From Muraenolepis orangiensis (Eukaryota > Chordata > Actinopteri > Gadiformes > Muraenolepididae), in the NCBI GenBank assembly GCA_027704905.1, contig CM050999.1, forward strand, positions 3,468,814-3,532,813: 64,000 nt of DNA, written 5' to 3'. Under the pieces are notes generated by a model. The model was not told where the DNA came from. It was given only the letters and a program-made list of their open reading frames with translations, and made no database searches. How positions within the stretch are numbered: position 1 is the stretch's first letter; every line of letters starts with the position of its first letter. Made by a program: the position numbers and the translations under genes. This document shows, one piece after another, positions 18,601 through 26,948 of the stretch.

Positions 18601-21600
18601 CTCTTTGCCCTTTCAGCCGAGCCTCTCCCTGAACTGCCCCCTCTTCAGAAAAGGTCTGCTTATCAACCTGTTGCTGTCCAGCAGTACCTGAGCCTGTGGG
18701 ACACCCTGCACTTCACAGACAAGGTACCTGAGCCTATGAGACACCCTGCACTTCACAGACAAGGTACCTGAGCCTATGAGACACCCTGCACTTCACAGAC
18801 AAGGTACCTGAGCCTGTGGGACACCCTGCACTTCACAGACAAGGTACCTGAGCCTATGGGACACCCTGCACTTCACAGACAAGGTACCTGAGCCTGTGGG
18901 ACACCCTGCACTTCACAGACAAGGTACCTGAGCCTATGGGACACCCTGCACCTCACATACAAGGTACCTGAGCCTATGGGACACCCTGCACCTCACAGAC
19001 AAGGTGAGCTACCAACACAACAGAAAACCAAACGCAGGTTGGGTGCTGGTTAAGACAGTAATGACATTAGTTATTTGCCATGCAGCTTTCAGAGAGTTAT
19101 GTTTTATAGCATGGTAAAGTATTCGTTTCAATGAGATGACCACTATTGTCATCTCATTGAAATGAATACCTTTTCATTTCGTTTCACTTTTTCAATGGTG
19201 CAGTGATAACTCAATTGAACCTGGAAAATCTGCTCTTATGCCACCAATCCAGCCGCTAAAGTCAGAGAAGCCGGTGAACATGGAGAACCTTCCGGTGAAC
19301 AACAACAACGGCCAGTCGTACGGCTACACCTTGTACGAGACCACCGTCACCAGCGGGGGAACCCTCCGCTCCATGAACCACGTCAGAGACCGAGCGCTGG
19401 TGAGCACACACGTTATCATTCAAAGTAACGTACACAACGCTACATGAAGACACACACACACACACACAGAGGTCTCTGGGGTCACTACATCTCTACATCT
19501 CATGTGTTTGTTGTTACTGTTCTCTAGGTGTTCGTGGACAGATGGCCCATTGGCACTTTGAACTACAAGACTCACGAGCTAACGCTTCCTGATGGAAAGG
19601 TATTTCTTAGTTTTATCCATGTGTTTATTTATAAATTTATTTAAAAATTGACTTGGCATGGTTTATAGATGATATTAACGTGTGTTTGAACCCTGAATGA
19701 AGCTTCTCTATATATTTATATGTCACTCTCTCCACACCTCGTTTCAGCATCCCAACGTTCAGTCAACATTTGGGTTGAAATGGCTCCTAATGCTTTCAAT
19801 GGCATTCAACGATATTACTAGTCTAACAACCGTGTACAATGTGGTTTTTTTTTCCAAAGAGAGAGAGAACGTTGAGCTTACTGGTGGAGAACTGTGGACG
19901 AGTGAACTATGGGAGAGGGCTGGATGACCAGCACAAAGGTTCTCTCCAAACCTCTCGGTTTAGTTTCCCTGAAGTGTGTTACGTGACATTACAGTCATTT
20001 AGCAGACACCTTTGTCCAAAGCACCTTACAATAAGGTCATTCAACAGGTAGGCAAGATAACTACTAGTCCCCATAATAATATAATATATACATACATATA
20101 CACATAATAACCATCCATCCATAGTAACATAATATTATGCATGTTATGGATATATACACATAATAACATAATATATAATTCATTACGTTACAATAAGGTC
20201 ATTCAACAGGTAGACAAGAGAACATCTAGTCACCATAATAATATAATATATATAGATATAGATATACACATCCTCCAAGAGCAGAACCAGTGCTCAGGTC
20301 AAAGTACAATAACTTAAAACAGGTTTTAACAAAACTGTTTTATCAAACAGGAGCTATGACAAATGGTGAAGGCAATAGACAAGCTAATGGCTAGGCATAC
20401 AAGAACCAGAGCTAACCCGACGCAGGTGCTCAGAGGAAGGTCTGGGTGGTGCTTCTACATTGGATCAGTACCTTCTACACAGCTCTTTATTTCTGGCATT
20501 GTGTTTATTGCGGTCACATCGTTGCATTTCTAGGTCTTGTCGGAGATATCTTGTTGAATAACGTCCCTCTGAGAGGCTTCACCATCTACTGTTTGGATAT
20601 GAAGCCAAGCTTCTTGAAGAGGTGGGCTTCATCCATTTTAACATCTGTTCATATGGTCAGCTAACTATACATCTCCCCAGAGATCAATTTACCTTGGGTA
20701 ATATCATTTAATTTATAATGCATGCCAATGGCTGTGGCACACTAAGGGCTGATTCAAATATATAACATGTTTATTTTTTTATGAAACGCTGTCCCTGTGT
20801 TCTGTGCAGATTGAGTTCAGCTCAGTGGAGATCCGTTCCCCAGGAGCCGTCCTTCCCAGGGTTCTTTCGGGCCACACTGCATGTCGGAGATGCTCCCACA
20901 GATACATTTCTCACATTGTCTGTGAGTAGTACAACCTGAAGCCATAATAATGAACTACATTAGTTTATAAAATAGGATTTATTGTATATCATTATTATTA
21001 AAAAAATTTACATTAGAAAATGGTATGTTGGAAGTTAGGGGCATCATTTTAAAAGAATAGTAAAAGTTGCAGAGATGCCCATCTCTGTGGAGGCTGGGGG
21101 CATTGAGCCAAAGTGGTCATTGTTCAAAGCTTCTATTGCCGAAGCTGCGGTTGAGAGCTGTGGCCTCAAGGTCATTGGTGCCTCAAGGGGCGGCAACCCT
21201 CGGACTTTGTGGTGGACACAGGTGGTCAGGGAAGGTAGTCTCCTAGTATGGTGGGCTCAGGATTGAATCGCTGCTGTTTGCAGATGATGTGGTCCTGTTT
21301 GCGTCATCAGTATGTGACCTTCAGCACTCACTGGATCGGTTTGCAGCGGAATGTGAAGCGGCTGGGATGAGAATCAGCACCTCCAAATCTGAGGCCATGG
21401 TTCTTAGCAGGAAACCGGTGGATTGTCTACTCCAAGTAGGGAGGGAGTCCTTATCCCAAGTGAAGGAGTTCAAGTATCTCGGGGTCTTGTTCTCGAGTGA
21501 GGGGAGGATGGAGCGTGAGATTGACAGGAGAATAGGTGCAGCGGGAGCGGTATTGGGTGCACTTTGGCGCACCGTTGTAACCAAAAGAGAGCTGAGCCAG

Positions 21601-22551
21601 AAGGCAAAGCTCTCGATCTACCGATCAGTCTTCGTTCCTACCCTCACCTATGGCCATGAACAATGGGTAATGACCGAAAGGACGAGATCGCGAATACAAG
21701 CGGCCGAAATGAGTTTCCTCAGGAGGGTGGCTGGTATCTCCCTGAGGGATAGGGTGAGAAGCTCAATCACTCGTGAGAGACTCGGAGTAGAGCCGCTGCT
21801 CCTTCGCGTAGAAAGGAGCCAGTTGAGGTGGTTCGGGCATCTAGTAAGGATGCTTCCTGGTCGCCTCCCGAGGGAGGTTTTCCAGGCACATCCAACTGGG
21901 AAGAGACCACGGGGCAGACCGAGGTACAGGTGGGGTGATTACATCTCCACACTGGCCTGGGAACGCCTCGGGATCCCCCAGTCAGAGCTAGTCGATGTTG
22001 CCAGGGAGAGGGAAGTTTGGAGTCCCCTGCTGAAGCTGCTACCTCCGCGACCCGACCACGGATAAGCGGGAGAGATGGATGGATGGATGGTAAACGTTGC
22101 AAAACATCAAAGTTATCATGGATAATGTCTCTGATTTTGCAGGATTGGGGTAAAGGAGTGGTGTTTGTTAACGGGCAGAATTTGGGCCGCCACTGGTCCA
22201 TTGGACCCCAGCATTTCCTGTATGTCCCTGGACCTTGGTTCAGGAGAGGAGAGAACCAGGTACAGAATGATGGTCTGACAGTCAGGCCCCCTTTCTGATA
22301 CATTGAATTTGGGAGATATTTGCATACAAACCCTTCATGGGTTTTGCCCCGTGAGCAGTTCCAAGATGTTTCTAATTGAGATGTAGTTTTGTCTGTAACT
22401 TGATGCAGGCTTTAATTGTTTTTGTTTTATGAACTTCCAGATTATTGTTTTGGAGGAACACAAATCCAACGATGAACTTTTCTTTGCTGAAAATCCTGAT
22501 CATGGAAAAACAATTGATGTGTACAAGCTCCCCTTCTGCGCTTTGCTGTAA
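11573..22551 (+). CDS. Beta-galactosidase-1-like protein (GLB1L2/3 group), complete
   Basis: GH35 glycoside hydrolase, secreted or type II membrane. Exons: 11573-11621 (inferred), 12163-12361, 12758-12826, 12943-13038, 13122-13230, 13330-13422, 13916-13997, 14131-14195, 14341-14425, 14608-14745, 14972-15052, 18617-18723, 19253-19399, 19528-19599, 19860-19938, 20534-20621, 20810-20921, 22143-22259, 22441-22551. Total 1899 nt, 632 codons, close to human GLB1L2 (about 636). Acid/base Glu is about 189 (VENEYGS), nucleophile about 263 (MVMEYWSGWFD). C-terminal blocks include SEKPVNMENLPVN, VNYGRGLDDQHK and VFVNGQNLGRHW. Exon 1 is the weakest call: it was chosen because its phase fits and it adds a hydrophobic start. 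Oddities: intron 9 has a GC donor (14426), and exon 12 ends in a 40 bp minisatellite carrying eight candidate donors. Only the first keeps frame. Confidence 0.9.
12376..12580 (+). repeat. (TTACG)n/(TTACAT)n and dispersed repeat
   Basis: A run of TTACGTTACAT units (about 12370-12440) followed by the dispersed motif GATGCTTTTGTCCAAAGTGA and GAGCCAGTGCTCAGG, matching the family at 19975 and 47975. It begins only about 15 bp after the exon 2 donor of the plus GLB1L gene. Confidence 0.7.
13567..13825 (+). mobile_element. tRNA-derived SINE
   Basis: Starts GGCGGCAGTCTAGCTCAGGA with a pol III A-box-like TAGCTCAGGAGG and a B box GGTTCGATCC at 13624-13633, then a body (TCCTTGAGGAAGACCC, GCTGCCCACTGCTCCTAAT) and a tail AATAAAGAGGATTCAATCCT. 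Near-identical body at 61241-61490; partial minus-strand copies at 34025-34195 and 41083-41165. It is not a functional tRNA gene because the sequence departs from a cloverleaf after the B box. It lies in intron 6 of the plus GLB1L gene. Confidence 0.88.
15075..15190. repeat. Single-copy relative of the 45 bp minisatellite element
   Basis: GGCTGGTTTATGGAGCCTCA, then CTCTGGGGCTGAGGCTGCAC, ACCTGTGGTG and ACCAGCCATCACCACACA. This parallels the terminal part of the element at 60290-60372 (TCTGGGGCTGGTGAGGCTCC, ACCTGTGGTC, AGCCAGCC). Here the core is essentially single copy. It lies in intron 11 of the plus GLB1L gene, just before a long CA tract. Confidence 0.65.
15207..15664. repeat. Long imperfect (CA)n with CGCA/CTGCA interruptions
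   Basis: About 458 bp of CA repeat with ordered interruptions (CCGCACACACTGCACACACTG) that themselves recur as a higher-order period. This suggests duplication of interrupted blocks rather than simple slippage. It lies in intron 11 of the plus GLB1L gene; open frames in both strands here are artefacts. Confidence 0.97.
16100..18450 (-). mobile_element. L2/CR1-group LINE, degenerate, with nested second LINE
   Basis: Minus-strand reading frames with frameshifts. About 18390-17885 matches the linker between endonuclease and reverse transcriptase (LNTFYARFDRDNHK). 17030-16333 matches the RT core: TGVPQGCVLSPLL, then NFADDTMVVG (the YADD-equivalent FADD motif) and LNTKKTKELLVDF. 16250-16112 is the C-terminal end (LLALLPSRRLYSIR). 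The frame is interrupted at 17030-17885 by another LINE. It is 5' truncated, dead and inside intron 11 of the plus GLB1L gene. Confidence 0.85.
17030..17885 (-). mobile_element. Second LINE 3' end nested in the first
   Basis: Minus-strand C-terminal coding part (about 17880-17395; includes RSADANKISRMVRKAGAVLG and HRKSFLPVAIRLFNSS) followed by an AT-rich 3' UTR. It ends in a conserved tail with AATAAAGTCTCTTGAA and TTGAATC repeats at 17021-17060. The same tail, forward, lies at about 59405-59500. The flanking LINE resumes at both sides, so this copy inserted later. Confidence 0.75.
18684..19003 (+). repeat. 40 bp minisatellite formed from an exon 3' end and its donor, 8 copies
   Basis: Eight exact-length 40 bp units (GTACCTGAGCCTGTGGGACA plus CCCTGCACTTCACAGACAAG). 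The first is the last 40 bp of exon 12 of the plus GLB1L gene. Copies start at 18684, 18724, 18764, 18804, 18844, 18884, 18924 and 18964. Each junction creates AAG|GTACCT, a candidate 5' splice site. Only the last is followed by the strong AAG|GTGAGC at 19004, which looks like the ancestral donor. Confidence 0.95.
19119..19169. repeat. Inverted repeat, 22 bp arms, 7 nt loop
   Basis: Arms GTATTCGTTTCAATGAGATG.. (19119-19140) and ..CATCTCATTGAAATGAATAC (19148-19169) pair with one mismatch. It lies in intron 12 of the plus GLB1L gene between the donor minisatellite and exon 13. Confidence 0.85.
19975..20480 (+). repeat. Dispersed teleost repeat with internal duplication
   Basis: CATTTAGCAGACACCTTTGT, then AGGTCATTCAACAGGTAGGC, AT-rich blocks and GAGCAGAACCAGTGCTCAGG. 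The block AATAAGGTCATTCAACAGGT occurs twice (near 20032 and 20192), as it also does at 47975-48257. Class unassigned. It lies in intron 15 of the plus GLB1L gene. Confidence 0.75.
21060..22096 (+). mobile_element. Rex3/RTE-like LINE, 5' truncated
   Basis: An open frame 21289-22065 encodes the C-terminal part of a non-LTR reverse transcriptase (EFKYLGVLFSSEGRMEREID, QLRWFGHLVRMLPGRLPREV, GRPRYRWGDYISTLAWERLG). It ends in a GATGGATGG tail at about 22076-22090, typical of Rex3-like elements. Upstream RT motifs are missing. The long intact frame suggests a fairly young copy. It lies in intron 17 of the plus GLB1L gene, ending about 50 bp before exon 18. Confidence 0.85.
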
Positions 22552-22733
22552 CACTCATGCACAATTTTTACGAGAACATTAAGGTATTGAATGCAATGCT
22601 AAGAAATACTGCATAAAGCTTGCAACAAATATGAATGGCATTATGAATTATTAGAATTTGCGATCCATCACTTCTTGAAGGTTTTTCTCAATGCAATCTC
22701 ACCTTATTTATAGTCATGTGTCTTTTAACATTA

Positions 22734-22739
22734 AATAAA
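22734..22739 (+). terminator. Candidate poly(A) signal of plus GLB1L gene
   Basis: AATAAA 183 bp after the stop codon at 22549-22551, within AT-rich sequence; 22552-22975 otherwise shows only 3' UTR-like DNA. Confidence 0.55.
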
Positions 22740-22978
22740 CATCATTGTGATCAGTAATAATTATTAAATTATATTAAAAATACATTATTGTTTGTATCAC
22801 AGTTAATGATGACATGCTATATCTTAAAGATTAGATCTGAATAAATGAAGCAATGTCCAGCCATATATTATATTGTTTAATTAAATATTTCGACATAAAA
22901 CATACTTTCCTTGATACGTTTTCCAATTACAGCAAGTGTGGCATTTGTCTTGTAGCTATTGGAAATCATTTGTATGGG

Positions 22979-23079
22979 TGAGGTGAGGTGAGGTGAGGTG
23001 AGGTGAGGTGAGGTGAGGTGAGGTGAGGTGAGGTGAGGTGAGGTGAGGTGAGGTGAGGTGAGGTGAGGTGAGGTGAGGT
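22979..23079. repeat. (GAGGT)n pentanucleotide repeat, about 20 copies
   Basis: Perfect pentanucleotide run between the plus GLB1L gene and ILVBL, followed directly by CpG-containing sequence that may be the ILVBL promoter. Confidence 0.97.
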
Positions 23080-23426
23080 CGTGCACCAGTAAGGGATGGA
23101 GCACTCTGGTCCTCCTCACTCCACCACAGTCGCTAGTGGCGCTACTTCACCCAGGTGTCGGAGTCCGTCCACCACAGAAGAAGACGCTGGAGGAGTTACC
23201 TCCTTCCTCTTGTCAAGAGCAAATATGTTCACCGTTCACATTCTTCTGGACGTAGTTTAGTTCAGTTCTTCGCCGTCAACCCGTTAATGGGTTTAGTTTT
23301 ACAACCGTATCTGGTTGTTTTAGTATTAGTTTCCCCGCACAAGCTAAGCAGGCAGTCTTAGATCAGTGCTAGACATTTTCCATTTGAGGTAACCTCGGGG
23401 TACAGACCCATTTGGGTGGTCTTCTA

Positions 23427-23482
23427 GGGATGGATGGTCTAGGGACGGATGGTCTAGGGACGGATGGTCTAGGGGTGGATGG
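23427..23482 (+). repeat. 15 bp repeat immediately upstream of ILVBL start
   Basis: Three to four copies of GGATGGTCTAGGGAC-like units end a few bases before the chosen ATG at 23490. The repeat is in frame with the CDS from an upstream ATG at 23412 and would encode an M/T-DGLG repeat if translated. Confidence 0.8.
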
Positions 23483-23489
23483 TCTGGGG

Positions 23490-26400
23490 ATGGTCTGCTG
23501 CTCGGGGTCTCTTGTGGCTCTGCTCGGTGCTCTTCTGTTCGCAGCCCACAGACTGGGTTTACTCTATCAGCTGTTCCACAAGGTAAGAGTTAGTTAGTTA
23601 GTTAGTTGTTTGTTTGTTGTTAACGGTGGATTACACCGTTAACATCCACTGTCTTCCCCCCCCCCCCCCAGCGAACTCGTGTTTTATCCGTGTTTATAGA
23701 GAGGTACTCTGGTCCGCCTGCCCCCTGTAACCAGAGACCCTCTGGACCCTCTGGACCAGGCCCGCGGTTTGGTTACTGAGGTTATCTATAAGGATAAGGA
23801 GGGTCAACAGTTAACGACAGATTAATCACGGTGTGATTACATATTGAACAATGTAAGCTGTACTATGCTGCATGTAAGAAGGCTCATTTGAAAGCTGGTC
23901 TTCCATGGGGGACACACTAGCTATCTGAAGCACCCACACATGTCTGTGCGCCTCTCCTCCGTCGCTAAGCAACCAGAAACACCTGAGGGCTCCAGGCAGA
24001 AGGTCATTCAGGTGTTTCAGAGCAAGGCCTTGTGTGTCTTCTATACTTTACACTTGTCCTATTGTACTATTGTAACATGTGTCTGCCTGTCATGCACATT
24101 TAGTATGGTAACTGGAGGCCAGCATCAGGAACTATTCAAATATGAGCTGACAGCAAAGCCACAATTAATATGTGGTTATTTTACAGCATGTACACTTGCT
24201 TAATGCAGGTCAAATAAGGCACGTTTATATTCAGTGTATGTATTACTGAGTAATACTGTACTAGTCTGCTCACTTCCTGCAGAGCACACTATGAGGGTTA
24301 CTACACTGTGTCAGCCACTAACCACACACTGTCCACATCAACCTCTTCACCACTTAAATAATAATAATCAATGTGGATACTGGGTCAGAGGTAGTGAGGC
24401 TAGAACACAGCGTCAATGGAAGGGTTTGTTTCTGCCTGAAATAAATGTTTTAGAGTGAATACCACCTAGTGCATTATCAGTTGGTAGCCCTGTAGTCCTA
24501 CAGGACCACAACATCTGATGAGTACCTGGGGTCAACATCTGATGAGTACCTGGGGTCAACATCTGATGAGTACCTGGGGTCAACATCTGATGAGTACCTG
24601 GGGTCAACATCTGATGAGTACCTGGGGTCAACATCTGATGCCAATAAAGTAGAGTAGAGCACAGATGGAGAGGTTATAGTAGCGTTAGGCTGTGTCTCCA
24701 GGTGGCAGGTGGCAATAAAGAGCGTGTTTTGTGATTGAAAGCTTATTGAACCCCTTGACTTATTGACCTTATGTGAAATTCTCTGACACTCAGACACTGG
24801 ATTAGCCGTTTATGGTATTCTTAATGCGATCAAACTTTAATGACATCCGCAGGCAGTGTGCCTACTGAACTGCTAGGAGTGCTGCCACTATCATAACATT
24901 GTCATTAACATTACACTATAATAACATGTCATTAACATTACACTATCATAACATTGTCATTAACATTACACTATCATAACTGTCATTAACATTACACTAT
25001 CATAACATTGTCATTAACATTACACTATCATAACATTGTCATTAACATTACTCTATCATAACATTGTCATTAACATTACACTATCATAACATTGTCATTA
25101 ACATTACTCTATCATAACATTGTCATTAACATTACACTATCATAACATTGTCATTTACATTACTCTATCATACTGGAATTTCTGGACTCATTACAATTAC
25201 TGCACGGTTCTGCCCCGTCTCTGGTCCCCCGGCAGACGGAGAGAGAGAGCCCGCGGCACGGCGGCGAGAGCGTAGCCCAGGTGCTCCGTGCTCACAACGT
25301 GAAGTTCGTGTTCACGCTGGTGGGCGGCCACATCTCGCCCATCCTGGTGGCGTGTGAGAAGCTGGGCATCCGCATCGTGGACACCCGGCACGAGGCCACG
25401 GCCGTCTTCGCTGCGGACGCCGTGGCCAGGCTGTCGGGTGAGTGCCCCGATACGGGAACATTTCTTGGGTTACTGGACATGATTGTACCAAAACTGCATT
25501 TAGGATTCAAAATGATGCTTCAGACACTGGATTATCCGTTTATGGAGGTTAAATGTGAATCCCTGTCTCTACTTGTTTCTTAGAGACTTCTGTATTGTTC
25601 TTATTGCTATTTATCACTATTTTGTTTTTATACATTATCCTGCTACTTGCTACCACTTAAGTGCCGAGCAGAGGGACACAGGCGGTTGATGAGTAATCGG
25701 GTTCATTGTAAGTGTGTGTGAATGTTTAACCTGGTGGACCAGGTGGACCTGGGGGCACATGCACACACTCACACACATTCCAAATCCTCCTTCAGATGTA
25801 TGCTGAAGGTGTGTGTGGTGACCCTCAGTGGCATGTACTACATGACTAGTACCTTTTATATCTAGGGTGCCTTGAAGTAGTGGGAGAGGACGGGGTTGGT
25901 TTGTGCTGTGTGTGGCTGATTGTCACAGGCTCCTCCCCCCCCCCCCCCCCCCCCCCCCCTCCTCCAGGCTCTGTGGGCGTAGCGGCGGTGACTGCAGGCC
26001 CCGGCCTCACCAACACTGTGACGGCGGTGAAGAATGCCCAGATGGCCGAGTCGCCATTGCTGCTCCTGGGCGGAGCAGCTGCCACTCTCCTTCAGGTAGG
26101 GCTGAAGGGTTAGGGGGAGGAGCCCCTGAAGGGTTAGGGGGAGGAGCCCCTGAAGGATTAGGGGGAGGAGCCCTGAAGGGTAAGGGGGAGGAGCCCTGAA
26201 GGGTAAGGGGAGGAGCCCTGAAGGGTTAGGGGGAGGAGCCCCTGAAGGGTAAGGGGGAGGAGCCCCTGAAGGGTTAGGGGGAGGAGCCCTGAAGGGTTAG
26301 GGGGAGGAGCCCCTGAAGGGTAAGGGGGAGGAGCCCTGAAGGGTTAGGGGGAGGAGCCCCTGAAGGGTTAGGGGGAGGAGCCCTGAAGGGTTAGGGGGAG

Positions 26401-26883
26401 GAGCCCTGAAGGGTTAGGGGGAGGAGCCCCTGAAGGGTAAGGGGGAGGAGCCCCTGAAGGGTAAGGGGGAGGAGCCCCGCTTCGCAGCTCGGAACTACGT
26501 GTGTGTGAAATTACATTTTAATTCAGTAGTTCAAAACATCTGCATTTAAATTGATATATCAAACATGGTGATACGCATTCGACACGGCTACATCACTTTT
26601 GACCCAGATGTTTGACTCCATAGTTCCACTGCCTTCGCTTTCCTTGGAATACATCATTGTAACATGCACAGTGTAACTTCTCATGTGGCGTTGTTGCCTG
26701 TATTAGACAGTACATGAATAGATCAGGTAGATTGTAACACATGCCTCATGTTAAACTCTAAGAGAGATGGAGATGGCGTCATTTTTATAGACCATATCAA
26801 TGTTAAGGTAGAATGGCGTGGCGCCTGGTTCAAGTTTATAAATGAGAAGGGCATAGTTGTTCAAGAGCTTTTGTAAGTACACA

Positions 26884-26948
<65 letters not shown>

